From Hemicentrotus pulcherrimus (taxonomy: Eukaryota; Echinodermata; Echinoidea; Camarodonta; Strongylocentrotidae): 64,000 nucleotides of DNA. Where the stretch lies: positions 86,047-150,046 of the forward strand of contig BEXV01000186.1 in assembly GCA_003118195.1 (NCBI GenBank). Reading direction: 5' to 3'. Below, one piece after another: positions 12,601 through 23,300 of the stretch (position 1 is its first letter; each line of letters opens with the position of its first letter). Below the pieces are notes generated by a model, which saw only the letters and a list, made by a program, of their open reading frames with translations, did not search any database and was not told the origin of the DNA. The translations under genes and the position numbers were made by a program.

Positions 12601-15600
12601 AATAATAATAATAGGCATTTTTATAGCGCCGTCTATCTAGACAATGCTATTCCGAGGCGCACAATAAAAATAGAAAGAATGAGAAAATTTGGACGAGAAA
12701 GTTCGGATGAGTGTTATAGTGCCAAGTACAGATATTGTAAAAAAAAAAAAAAAGATAAGATTTCAGCTTGGATTTAAAGGTCTCTAAGTTATAATTCTCA
12801 AATCAAATGGTATATCATTCCAAAGATATTTTTGCGATGGATATTCTTTTAGAACGTAATATTGCCACTCTCGAATTAGGACTGCGTGACGTATCTTGCA
12901 AAAGGTATGTCAGCCAATTTTTCAGAGATTTTAAATCAGGCGGCAAGAAATATTTAAGTCTGAAATATTGCATGGACCGCTGAGTATCAAACGAAGGTAT
13001 TACAAAACTGTTTTTGTTATTTTTGATCGCTAAAATTTGATGAACTTCATCAAATGAGGACTACTCCGTCCCTATCTTGCTACATGAGAGAAGGGAACCC
13101 AAGGGAACGAATGACTGTAGTTGCCCATTCCTTTTGTTTCTTTTTAGCATGCGAAGCTGGTTTGTACGGCGTGGACTGTCTTCAGACTTGCCACTGCTCC
13201 GGAGGGTCAGCCTGTGATGTCTTCAGCGGTGAATGTCCGGGGGAATGTGAAAACGGCTGGTCTGGTCCAAGCTGCCAAGGTATGAGCATACAGAAAATTT
13301 AAGTAAGCAAGTCCACCTCAAGTTGTCGTCATGCTCTGAAGTAAAGGGAGAGAACGCGCTAAATTGGCATCCTTGATATGTATGCCTCAGTGTCTTAGGG
13401 TTAGGGTCATGGTTGGCGTTGAGTGTTGTTAAGATATGACGGGGCAAAACCGCGGTGATTTTGTTTTTGGATTGTGCAGTACATATCTGTATGTTATAAC
13501 CGAACGCAGAGACTGGCTGACTCAATCGGTCTTGTGGGTCTTCGGTCATTTGGGCTCTACAGGCATATATCGGTTTAATTCTAGTTTTATCCATGTATCT
13601 ACTCAATAAACATTTTGATCTCTGATCAACAGCTATCTTCTATTTTCCATCTTCCCTTCTTTCTCCTCATTCGCAAAGTTCCTGAAACTTGCCCTGATGG
13701 GTTTTATGGCGAGCACTGCAGTAAGGTATGTCACTGTCCTACCGTATCCTGTGATCAGCTAACCGGTTACTGCGTCGATGTGGACGATGCTTGCGCTAAT
13801 GGGTATGTGACGGATCCCTCGAGGGACACGTATTGCGATGTATGTGAGTTAAAACCTTGGTATTTTATTAAACAAATCTTATTGTAGATATATGTCCGTC
13901 GCCTTTAAGGCGTCATTTCGATTGCTTCATAACCTGCGTCTGTCAAGTAATCGAGCCTGTCCATATTAGGCCAGCGATTGAACACAGTATTTCACCACAC
14001 AGTGACATACGATTGCGTCAGTACAGCGAAAATCCATGTGGAGTACGACGGGTGCTAAACCGTGAACATGTACATTTATGATCATAATGAAGACAATTCG
14101 GTGCTAAATTGAACAAATCCCATCTTCCATTGTTCGAAATGTCTGCATAACTTTTTTTTTACACACCGCCGTCCATCTTACAGAAACCCATGCCCCATGT
14201 TCAATTATTATTAAATTACACTGCTCGAGTGCACCTAGTGACTCTTTATATGCTTCACAAAAAATCTCTCTGCATCACTTTGTATTTGGAATGGGATAGA
14301 TGTACCAAAAGCTTCAAGATTATTTAAATATTTAACTGCAATATTGTCACGGAGCTAATCAAGAAAGGAAAAAATAAAGCAATTTGTGCTGTACAAAGCA
14401 ATCGTTTCGTTTTTTGCAAAATTGCACGTGTAGAAAACAAGCGACCATGTAGAGGGGGAAAAAAGCAACCGGAGTAATAATGTAATGACGAATTCTTAGT
14501 CAATTTTATTAACCATTTTTGTCAATTCAATTCAATTCAAAGTTTATTCAACACTCTTCATAAATACATTTAAAACATACAAATACAGAACGGAGTTATA
14601 AAAAAGAAACATGAAAGTGATAAAAAAATACAATGACAATTTATAGTATTTGGGATAGGCAGGAGGGAGGGGTTCCTTATATAAAAGCCTACCCCTAAAA
14701 ACATACATACAGGAAAACAAGAACAAAAGAACAGAACAAAAAACAAAGAACATATACTTAAACTTACAGTCATGCACGATCAGAGTTTTAAAAAATTAAA
14801 AATGTCTTCCCGCTTCATGCAGATGTTGGTTGTTTTGATTCGTGTTCCAAGACATGCCGTTGTTCCGAAGGAGCCTCAGGTTGTAATTCTGTAACGGGCA
14901 TGTGTTTCTCTGGAACATGCCTTTCAGGATGGAATGGACCAGCCTGTCAGACGGGTAAGCTAGCACCATCGATGGGAACATTTCTCGTGAAATCCCCTTG
15001 AGCTGAGACCTATCTCCATACATTTGTTTTGTTTATTTTTTAAAGTTTTTATTTCCAGGAACACAACTTAAAATTATTACATGCATAGCTAGTGAAAGCA
15101 TACAAAGAGCAGGACGATGACAACAATTTAAAAAAGGAACAAGAACAAGAACCAATGCCTGAACATCCTCTTTGGTTGTTGTTTTTAAAAAGTTACCCCT
15201 CCTCCCCCCCCCTCGACCAAAAATGCATACAGAGTATTCCGAACTAAAGAGCATAATGTGACATGGGAAAAAAGAATCAGTCACGTTCCTCAAAATCATT
15301 GTACTATACATTGTGATGAAATAAATATAATAATGATAATATTGATGCCCGAGATGTGACCTGACATCTGCTTCTGCAGGCTTTAGGCTTAGGGTAGGCA
15401 TTTATTTAAGGAAAGTTTTGGGAGTTGGGGTTAGGGTTCAATAGTTTGGTTCTGGGTTGAAGTCAAGCGGATAAAACTTAATGAACATGATGAAATGTAA
15501 ACAAATATTCATGATGTTGTTAATGAAGGATTACGAATTTCCGTCAACATATCCGCTTTATTTTTTTATTGCATTGTGCAGTCAAACATCCACAAGCGGG

Positions 15601-17451
15601 TACACGCACACGTACCCATCTACACCCCATACACGAACACATTGCAAATTAGCATAGTTCAGGCCATAGCTTTTGGAAATTCGGTTTCTAGAAAACAATG
15701 GAAAAGTATGACGCAGTGTCTTTAAACTAAGAAAATAAACCAAAGCATGGAATTGAACAAAAGTTCAAGGCTTTGTATCCACAGAAATGTCATATTTTAA
15801 TTCCAGATATCAGTGGCTTGAACAGACCTTGGGCTCGGGAGGGGAAAACATAACGGCTAATGGTTAGGCATATATTTAAGCATGGGGGTTCCACTAGAAC
15901 AAAACAATATGCAGGAGATCACCTTTGTACTACCGATCGGGAACTTTTAGTGAGAATGTGTCTATATTTGGTGCGTTTCCTAGACCATTATTAACCTAAC
16001 TGCTTGGTGGGAAATCTCTCAAGAGGGGCAGACTGCATCTCTTGCCCCTTATTCGAATACGCTAATTCAAATTCTTACATTGATTTGTGGCTTGTAGTCG
16101 TGGATGATGGATCGACCACTAACGTCACCGAGGCCTCTGAACCAGACGTCAAAGGGAGAAGCTTAACAAGCGCCTGGTCTGGCGGGAGCGCGTTGTGGGC
16201 GCTCTTTGGGATTACACTCGTCTGTCTCGTTGTGTGTCTTGGTGTACTATTCGGCATGAGGTACGTAAGGTAGGAGTTAAGCCCCGGTCTCATAAACAGT
16301 TCCGATTGATTCAGTCGATTGACGCCTGGCTGGAATGCTCCCCAGGGAGTGAAGAATGTGCATACATTGTGTGCGCGTAAGCCTGAATCCTATGACCGGG
16401 GTAATAATATATATATATATATATATATCTGTAAAGCGCTTTGGGAGGGCCTTCGGTCTTGAAAAGCGCTATATAAGAACTAGCTATTATTATTATTATT
16501 ATTGCAACTTAATACCAATCGCAACGCTGTACTAAGGAGTTATATTAGGAGTTTGTGATTGAATAGAGGACTTGCGATTAATCAGAATCAGTCGCAACTC
16601 GCTATTGACACATTGCCCTGGACTGCAGGATTAGGCCTACTTTTAAATGTTACGAACTGAACATGACTTTCATACAAGTTTTCCAAATCAAACTTGAAGA
16701 GCTCTACTATATATTGCTCTATAAATTCGAACAAGGGGTGAATGTTGTAGTTATTGCTCTAGATTTATATGTCACCTGATTAAGTTTAGCTTACCTATGT
16801 CTCCTAAAAAGGTTATGTTACGTTATCCAGCATCATAAACCTGTATCACATGCCTTTCAAAATGATAAATGTAATGCAGATTAGTCAAAACGTGAAATCA
16901 GGAAGTGACCTTACAATATTATTAGTATTATGTAGTTGTTTTTTTTTTCAAAATTGAATTTGAGTATTATTCTCCTCACTAGGGTTTACAGCAGAGTTTC
17001 ATCGAAACCACCACAGACGGTTAGAGCATCGATGTCTTCACCCGCGGGACCAATGCCAGCTTCACCTGATGATCACGTACATACAAACCCGGCGTTCTAT
17101 GCCGACGTAACCCCTCCCGATAACACCTACCAACCGCTTAACAAAGGCCCCGGCGGTGCGGGGACCAATATCGCAATGGCGTCTTCAAGTAACGAGTACG
17201 TAGACGAGCAGCGGTCTCACTCTGTCGGCGTTGGTACACCCGATGACGCGTATCAGGCTCTCTACAAGGGCCCCAGTTCATCGGGGAGCAAGACGCTAAA
17301 GATAGACGATTCGTACGATTATTTATCGCCAAGAGAGGTCTCCGGTAGTTTCAAGACCAGGGTCCCAGAGAGCTGGGATCCGAACGAGTATGAAATGCCC
17401 ATCAGTCCAGCTGACGGTGTTTACCAGAACAGTAGCTTCAAGGTTCTTTAA
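113..17451 (+). CDS. C-type lectin / Ig-like / Tie-like EGF transmembrane receptor without kinase (5' partial, 11 exons)
   Basis: Exons read from AG/GT signals and frame: 113-258, 5365-5471, 6556-6683, 10048-10353, 10821-10955, 11671-11820, 13148-13279, 13679-13843, 14823-14954, 16098-16260, 16983-17451 (TAA). All junction phases agree (entry 1, then 0, 2, then 1 throughout, 2 before the last exon). The sum is 2 bases plus 677 codons including the stop. Domain order: C-type lectin, Ig-like, five EGF-like modules, short stalk, one membrane span, 155-residue tyrosine-rich tail. The first three EGF modules follow the Tie receptor pattern (CPAGRWGP, CICPPGF, PDPYGC), but no kinase follows and the stop is clear. 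The signal peptide and first lectin cysteine must lie left of the window. I infer a cell-surface recognition receptor that signals through phosphotyrosine docking; ligand unknown. The architecture is well supported; the absence of further exons between 14954 and 16098 is less certain. Confidence 0.85.
720..2994 (-). mobile_element. Degenerate non-LTR retrotransposon (LINE), endonuclease and reverse transcriptase remnants
   Basis: Read from right to left on the minus strand. GGDFNVPGFDW at about 2990 is an AP-endonuclease motif. A basic linker follows (about 2741-2290, with KDFWRYVKSRR). VLDFSKAFDVIPHQRLL at about 1665-1720 is RT motif A. GTPQRTVLGPHLFLLHIN and then FADDCLLY at about 1420-1530 are the G-x-P-Q-x-x-x-L-G-P-x-L-F region and the catalytic F-A-D-D. 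A C-terminal segment (RPHLDYATAAWDPYT) spans about 1090-720. Frames change several times and stops interrupt, so it is a dead copy. It sits in the receptor's first intron in antisense orientation. The family looks like the CR1/jockey type; the clade was not resolved. Confidence 0.85.
2727..2795. repeat. Imperfect 33-bp inverted repeat inside the LINE
   Basis: Arms 2727-2759 and 2763-2795 (starting acttggttgtttcatctct and reading back the same) pair with only about two mismatches around a 3-base loop. The copy lies between endonuclease and linker remnants, so it may be a local templated insertion. Confidence 0.7.
3357..3412. repeat. Perfect 56-bp palindrome
   Basis: Two 28-base arms (gctctaattaaacacaaaaa followed by ttgccatc) meet at ATCGAT with no spacer and no mismatch. 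It lies in the receptor's first intron, between the LINE and the second lectin exon. Confidence 0.9.
3413..5364. other. Intron sequence without recognised features
   Basis: Intronic DNA between the palindrome and the second lectin exon. I see only T-rich runs (about 4150-4182) and no coding frame with family resemblance. Confidence 0.4.
5640..5890. repeat. Retroelement tail with (AAT)n microsatellite
   Basis: The segment starts tcaagatttaagataatttat, resembles the 3' end of a dispersed element in reverse orientation, and contains about 17 AAT units (5773-5826). Confidence 0.5.
5997..6140. repeat. GA-rich polypurine tract
   Basis: (GA)n at about 5997-6028, followed by repeated gagggagaaagagaag units to about 6135. 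All purine on the plus strand. Confidence 0.8.
6991..7044. repeat. Short hairpin-forming inverted repeat
   Basis: Left arm ggtgtttaaggctggtgtta and its near-exact complement (taacaccagcctaaacacc) flank a few bases. One indel and one mismatch. Confidence 0.7.
7140..8368. repeat. Near-perfect 1.2-kb palindrome, arms about 610 bp
   Basis: The sequence from 7140 (ggataattttgtgacgcaaa) reads back from 8368 on the other strand with only scattered differences. The centre is gaaatttc at about 7750, so there is no spacer. The two arms differ by a few substitutions and about 7 bases of indel, mostly in poly-C/G and poly-A runs. The left end touches a single N at 7139. It lies between the last lectin exon and the Ig exon. 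No transposase frame is visible in either arm. Confidence 0.9.
8369..10047. other. Receptor intron sequence upstream of the Ig exon
   Basis: Contains a (CT)n repeat (8882-8910) and a small TIR element at 9897. No coding family recognised on either strand. Confidence 0.4.
9897..9965. mobile_element. Minimal TIR element, 17-bp termini
   Basis: tagggacttttcgattt at 9897-9913 and its exact inverse (aaatcgaaaagtcccta) at 9949-9965 enclose 35 bases rich in cgacgt words. A third copy of the terminus is at 19967-19984, which supports a dispersed non-autonomous element. Confidence 0.65.
10048..10353 (+). CDS. Ig-like domain exon of the receptor
   Basis: A 306-base exon, phase 1 on both sides, giving about 102 residues between the lectin and EGF parts. 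Visible Ig features are a strand run ending in LILAWTF (the core tryptophan region), GDTLHVETSTAERDEGTY (the D-x-G-x-Y signature before strand F) and RLIV as the last strand. The canonical cysteine pair is not clear: only one cysteine is visible (in DNCSR), so the domain probably lacks the normal Ig disulphide. Tie receptors also place an Ig-like domain before their EGF repeats, which supports the relationship. The acceptor is tttcctcag and the donor G|gtgagc. Confidence 0.7.
10821..14954 (+). CDS. Five EGF-like exons of the receptor, Tie-type
   Basis: Five single-module exons, each phase 1-1: 10821-10955, 11671-11820, 13148-13279, 13679-13843 and 14823-14954. Module 1 begins DCPAGRWGPP and ends CICPPGFTGDNC. 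Module 2 begins ACGKHRFGSDC and contains CRPDPYGCNC. Module 3 has GLYGVDCLQTCHCSGGSAC. These three match, in order and in diagnostic words, the three EGF repeats of vertebrate Tie1/Tie2. Module 4 (CPDGFYGEHCSKVCHC) is longer and irregular, running into YVTDPSRDTYC. Module 5 (TCRCSEGASGC) is a reduced EGF ending NGPACQ. The relation to Tie is from recalled family sequence; MEGF/scavenger-type EGF arrays are the alternative for modules 4 and 5. Confidence 0.85.
12590..12680 (-). repeat. Retroelement 3' tail, inverted, with (AAT)n
   Basis: taataataataggcattttt followed by tatagcgcc looks like the reverse of the tail at 16425-16504 (agcgctatataa ... tattatt). Confidence 0.5.
14522..14760 (-). repeat. 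Dispersed element tail with (TTGAA)n-type end
   Basis: caattcaattcaattcaaag at the left border, then tttattcaacactc and A-rich sequence. The mirror-image end occurs at about 51330-51352 (ttgaactgaattgaatgg) and a variant at 47075, indicating one family with short tandem 3' ends. Confidence 0.5.
16098..17451 (+). CDS. Stalk, membrane span and tyrosine-rich cytoplasmic tail of the receptor
   Basis: Exon 16098-16260 encodes a Ser/Thr-rich stalk and one hydrophobic span (LWALFGITLVCLVVCLGVLF) followed by MR. Exon 16983-17451 gives the tail and the TAA stop. The tail holds ten tyrosines: VYSR, NPAFYADV, TYQPL, EYVDE, AYQALY (two), SYDYL (two), EYEMP and VYQNS. Four sites fit YxxV/L and one (YQNS) fits the Y-x-N type read by Grb2 SH2 domains. 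The segments PDNTYQPLNKGPGGAG and PDDAYQALYKGPSSSG are internal repeats. No kinase motifs (HRD, DFG) occur. The spacing does not fit a canonical ITAM. Function as a docking tail or endocytic signal is inference. Confidence 0.85.
16404..16504 (+). repeat. (TA)n plus LINE/SINE-type 3' tail
   Basis: (TA)n at about 16406-16429, then tgtaaagcgctttgggaggg, aaaagcgctatataag and a (TATTAT)n end. This structure is the familiar 3' end of L2-like LINEs and their SINEs. It is in the intron before the tail exon of the receptor. Confidence 0.6.
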
Positions 17452-17570
17452 CAATTTCTAGAAATTTCCAAATCAAATGGTTCGGATCGATTTGATCCAA
17501 GAATAAGTGCATCGAAAACATGAAATACATGACTAAACATCTTAAAAGATATCAACAAAAAAAAACTGAT

Positions 17571-17576
17571 AATAAA
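17571..17576 (+). terminator. Possible polyadenylation signal of the receptor gene
   Basis: AATAAA about 120 bases after the receptor stop codon, in AT-rich sequence. Another AATAAA lies at 18013-18018. Hexamers of this kind are frequent by chance here, so the choice between them is open. Confidence 0.35.
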
Positions 17577-19966
17577 CTTACTTGCTTTCATGTGTTATCT
17601 TATGAAAGAGAATGAATTCTGGTTAATAAGATACAAATTCTCATATCGTAGTTGAAAATGTCGCATCAAACAGATTGTCCTTCAATGCCCTAATATTCAA
17701 CTTATGGAGAGAAAAAGCTGACAAGTTTGAAACATGCTTTAGGTCACATGTATGTATAGCCCTTTTTGCAGTACGTACAAGTCGTGTTATATTCAAAAGG
17801 ACTTGGTCAATTTATTTTCATTTTATAATATGAAACTTAAAATATTACATACTTTTTTCTTTCTATCACAAAGTAATCACATGAACATAATCCATCTTTA
17901 TCTTAAACTTAGAAATTGAAGTAACATGGAGAAAACCTATCAATATGTAAACATTTATTTAGCTATTCAATTTTCAAAACTTGCGCTCCTACAGTTGAAC
18001 GGGAAATGTAGAAATAAAGAGTAAGATGATGAACCTGCTGCAAATAACCCGGATTTTATGCTAAGATGCAGTTTATAAACTGTATTCGATATTTGTACAT
18101 TATTTAACTCGCTTCTGCATAAATAATTAGAAAAAATTCAATATGTTCATTAATTTACAATTGTCTGTACTAATTGGTTTCATTATTGTATTTTTGTAAT
18201 GTATCACAATGCGTACGGTTTAGAGTAGGTGTGGGGGAATTGGAGATCCTTAAGCACATTTGCATAATTTACATAAACATGAAAAATTTTACACATACAG
18301 AAATTTGTATTTTCTTCGGTAACTTCTTCTCTTTATTTGGTAACAAAAATGTGGCCATGATGTAACCGATTAATAAGATAATAATGATTAATGACGTCAT
18401 CGCCAAAGGTCTGTCATTACTTACATGTGTAATAAGGGACAGTTACAAATCAAGACATTTCAAATACAATTTGAATGAAAATGGGATTGTTATAGTTAGT
18501 TCAAACACTTTTTTGAAAGAGAAACATGCAGCCGATGAACTTACTGAAATTTTGAAACGATTTTAAAAGAATGTGGCCCAAAATATTTCTGTATCTGGAC
18601 AATTAACCAACCACCATCGGGTCATTGACTGTCCTCGGTATACTCGACATTCACGACAAACGACCCCCATCTTGGACCTAGTGTCCCCCATTGCCTACAC
18701 ACATTTCTGATCAGACACCATTTATAATGTGAATTGCAACACCCATTCACAACACACAATGGCAATCAGTTTTTTGTCATGGTTGGCACACTTCATAGAC
18801 TTCCTTTTAAAACTACTTTTTAAGAGTCACCCTAAATATCTGCATACACCCCAACATTCAGTGAAAATTGTGTTTTTATATCAGAGCAAAATGTTACGAT
18901 CAAAATAGCTCACCTTGGCCAATTTAGCCATTTTTTTCGGAGAAAGAACGCATTGTAGTCTTTGATATATGCAGTAGTGTTGTTCAAGGCCAACATATGG
19001 CGCTATAACAGTATTGAAGCCAACATGGACAGACAGTGATGGGTTCAAGCTTGGTGGTCCCCAATACCCTACACCTACCCTATAGATCGAATGGTGTGGA
19101 TATATCCACTTGATTTTTATATTGTATATTGAATGTATGTTGCAATGTCGCTTTTTGTACACGGGATCCCATAATTCAGAAAAAGAATGGTATTGATATT
19201 TAAACATTGTGTAAATGTAGACCAACTGTGTATAGATTTGGCTCTGAATTAAAAATAATTCTGAAATATTCGAATAAAATGAACAATGCAATTGACGAGT
19301 TACTGATACTGAACTACGTATTTTATTATCTTGAATTTATTATGATTTATCGTGCAATCTCATTCTTTATAATGTGACTTGAAACGTCGGAATTAATGAG
19401 AGATATGGACAACAACCGTGACAAATGTAACAGTTGATGGATTTTGGGGGGTTGTTTTAGGGGGAAGGAAGAATTACATTGTATTTCACAAAGCCCCCTC
19501 TCGGACCTATTTGTCGATTTGCTTAAATAAAACATGAACATCATATTTTAATTAGCCACAAATTAAATATAACATTCTGAATTTCTATATTTTTTAACGG
19601 AGATGGTTTTGTTTAATAAAAATCATGAAGTTGTATTAAACATGTACTTCTTTTGACCGATTTTTAAGCTGGTTATGGTCTTTGGAGTAATGAAATCGAT
19701 AAAGGTTTAGAGCGGATGAATTACAAATAAAGTGCTTCAGTAAGAGCTGAACAGTTTTGCTTTATATCGGCACAATATCCTTAAGTACATCACTGTTCAG
19801 GGGCTAATATACAATCTGAATCTAAGGATAGGCTTACCTTTTTCTACGCCAAGCTTTTTTCATATTATGGACTTTTAGATTCAAACGAAGACAATTGGGA
19901 TTGCTACGATCGTCGTCCTTTAATAATGCACGTCCTTGAATGGACGTCACACGTATCAGTCTACGG

Positions 19967-19984
19967 AAATCGAAAAGTCCCTAT
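19967..19984. mobile_element. Solo terminus of the AGGGACTTTTCG element
   Basis: aaatcgaaaagtccctat matches the right end of the 9897-9965 element. An exact left partner is not evident; tggacttttagattcaaacg at about 19868 may be a decayed one. Confidence 0.5.
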
Positions 19985-20065
19985 TACTTTGTACAAGAAA
20001 CTTCAAAAATGTCAGTCAATTGAAACACACATCCCTATACATCTCTGTCATGATTTCGACCAGAT

Positions 20066-20337
20066 CTATTGTTTCTCATAATATTCAAATCCCTCGTCTT
20101 CAACAAAGTCATCTTCGTCGACACCGGTGCCGCCTACCACTTGGTTGTTGAGCTCACACACACCGTTGCTGATGTTAAATGACACACAGTCATCTCGATT
20201 GTTACACTCGGCACCGCATTTGACCAATGACAAGTCATGTTTGGTTTTGATTACGTGATTTCGAAGGCGCCATCCTTGAATCTGTCTGAAGAGAGAAGCC
20301 CTTTGACGGACTACGTCTGTTTGAAGTAGCACTGGAT
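20066..20337 (-). CDS. PAN/apple-like domain, last coding exon of the SUEL-PAN gene
   Basis: Acceptor ataatag at 20338, phase 1. Encodes ASLFRQIQGWRLRNHVI, then LVKCGAECNNRDDCVSFN, then GVCELNN, an acidic run DEDDFVEDEGFEYYEKQ and TAG. The C-x3-C-x5-C-x-SF-N and CELNN words are the PAN_1/apple signature common in echinoderm, amphioxus and cnidarian secreted proteins. Four cysteines remain; the usual first cysteine before LF is a serine here. An ATTAAA hexamer on the minus strand at 19924-19919 is a possible polyadenylation signal about 145 bases downstream. Confidence 0.75.
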
Positions 20338-23300
20338 CTATTATGGAGTATGTGGTCAAAGATAGTTTTTAAAGATGAAATACTATTCATTGATTGATTT
20401 ATTAAATTGTGTTTCAGTAGGATAGTTTCGTTTAAGGCAACGAACTGTGGATGACAGGATTTACAAGGGAGCCCTACAACATATAACAATACATGAAGCA
20501 TACTCTTCATAACAAAGAACAAATTCAGTCCAAAAAAAATGTAACATTAAATAGATGTATTATTATATAAGACGAAACGATTTATTGAATATGACATCCA
20601 AAATCTAGGATTAATAACAACCCCATCATATTATAAATTTAAAACAAATGCTAAGCGATAAAACTAATACAACAACGAAGAACTTAGTAGAAAACAATCT
20701 TAAGTCTTAAGGTGGAATGAATACTATCCCTTCCTTCTTATGTATGATGTTATCCGTATATTCGTATCTGAATAAAGATTTATTTCAACAACAACAACAA
20801 CAAATATCTCCTCCTTCTTCCGGTAATAGATATCAATGTCTACAGACTTTGATAATGCGATATATATGAACCTTTTGAGAAGGAATATCTAATTGAATAT
20901 TTTCCTGAAAAAAATACAAAATAATCTGAACAAACATGCATGAACTAAATAGATCTCTTAAGATTACTTAAACCAAATGCAGTGCACGACGTGTCTTTCT
21001 CTGATATCAATCTTGACTTCTTGAGTCTTGAACCTGTGGTTGCATGTGGAATGCCTTTTACATCAATTCATGTAAAGTGATATTTTCTTTTGGCAAGCAG
21101 TTTTGTTTAATGAGCAATCAACCAGCACAAACGTGCTCCAAAAGAGAAAAACATTGGTTGAAGAATTCGATGCGAGGTCCCATTCTGATATTAAATGCGT
21201 CTTACCATCCTCGAAATGACTATATATGTTGGGTTTATACGTGGGGGAGATGGTTGTGCGTCTTTGAGTGTGTTTTCTAAAGAAGAATGTGATTTCTTAC
21301 CCGACACTGGAGCTTGACTGGTAGTTCTCTGAAATTCAAGAGAAACAAATAACAGATATTTCATTTATTTCATCAAAATTTTTAAGTCCTTTACCCATAC
21401 AGATTAACATAGCATTAATGGATATCAATAAAATTATGTAACTTCATGTTTGCGAATAATTACGAAATCAAATTTCTCTTGGACGATGATTTCATGAATA
21501 ATATGTGCATTATACGCCGCGTAATATCGTCACGCTATTCGGATGAGAAAGATACAATGAGGATGAAAAAGTTTGAACCATTGATAAACTCACGCGTGTT
21601 GCCTTGGTTGTTTTATCTGCAATACCTGTGAATGGGATGAAATGGTGTAAAAAAGTAAAAATGAGAATTTTTAAAATCATATTTCAGTTTCCTTACCATG
21701 ATTTTACATTTCTCTATTCTTGGCTAAATTTTCAATAATTCATTGCATTTTGCCCCGACCCCTAAGATTAAAAAAAATCCTCTGTGTGGGCATGCCTTGA
21801 CCCATAATACATTGCCCTTCAGAGGAATTTTGTTATATTGGGGACCGGGGGGAAATGCAATGTATTATTGAAAATCTATCGCATTTTCTTTTTTTTATAT
21901 ATATATTTGTGGGGGCGGCGACGCTGCGTACAATCATGATTCAGTGGCTATAAAGCAATGGCCTCGTTACTTTGAGCCCCCAGGATCAAAACCGAGTCGA
22001 TATGCTTTATAAGTGCCCTTTTATGAGGCATTATTCATCATCATTGTCAGTTATGACTTAAGGACGTAGGTCCCCTAGTAGATTAGCATAGTAGCATACA
22101 CATCTTTAGCAGTCATGCAAAACAAACACTCACAAATTATCATTCAATAAAATCTGAGAATGTATACTACTATCTAGATCTAGTAGGAATTAATTATTGT
22201 TAACATCTTTCCAAAAATATTCCACCATTATGACCAACAGTGTATGTTTGTAAGTAATGCCTGGATTACATTTGACCAGCGGTTAGTCTAAGGAGCCCGT
22301 ATCCTGCCCTTATCCCCTTTTCCGTGCGGCCTCAGTGCGGAGGCAGGAGGCGGCCGTTAGATATTCGTACGGATTTACGGGCTCTGCGGCCTCTACGGGT
22401 TTGTTTCGGGGTAAGTAAGCCCGTATGTAGCATTGCACGATCCCGCACGGGCATCACGCGGAGACCTTGTGTAGATCGTGCAGCAATCGCACGACTTTTC
22501 GGTGAACAAAAAAAACGTTCAAAAACGGTATGGAGGCTGCATGGTCACCGCACCTTCTCGCGGAACCTCTGCGTGGAAGTTGCACGGACTTAGTACGATT
22601 TCCATGCGGATACTGCGGAGACTGCACGGCTACTGCACTGCAATGGCACGATGTCCGTACAATCTCCAAGGAGCCTCTGTACGGTACGCCCCGGTCTGCC
22701 CCCGAGGGCCAATACAAAAAAATTGCACGATGCTCGTAGATAAGTAAACACAAACATCGTAGCCCGTAGCCTCCTACGATAACCTAAAAATCCGCACGGA
22801 AAATCATAGACCAATTTATCGTATGGCGCCCGGGGCAAATGTAATCCAGGCTTAAGCAACCAGGAAAACGACGGCTTTAAAGGTAAAGACCAGTAATGGT
22901 CATACGATTGCATTGTGAAAGAAACGTTGTGGAATCGATCAGAAAACGTTGATCATCTAGCATCTAGCATCTACAAGGTTCTGGAAACATCAAAATGATA
23001 AGAAATTTGGCCCATTATTCGTAAAGTTACAAGCACTATACACAGAAAGATGTATATGGGACTACCCTGTATCTCTCACAGACCATGAGAGAAACAAATT
23101 TACCAAAAATATGAATTAGTAGGGGGTTTCCCGGCAAATTTTGTATCATTAGGTATTAGTCAAAACATATTCTTTCACATGATTGGTAATGAGAGCTTCC
23201 ATTTCATTTTTTGAAATTGGGGCTTTTCCAATACTGGTCTTTACCCTTAAGTCCTGTTCGAGCTATTTGGTAATGAGGATTAATGCCTAATAAATTCCAT

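Larger units (their letters stand above)
17452..20065. other. Intergenic region between the convergent receptor and SUEL-PAN genes
   Basis: Should contain both 3' UTRs. AT-rich; no coding family recognised. A TIR end (19967-19984) of the element seen at 9897 lies just outside the SUEL-PAN stop codon. Confidence 0.5.

Noticed and set aside
22324..22913. Several overlapping frames in the GC-rich block
   Set aside because: GC-rich sequence depletes stops; the block is explained by a TIR element, and the frames show no transposase motif.
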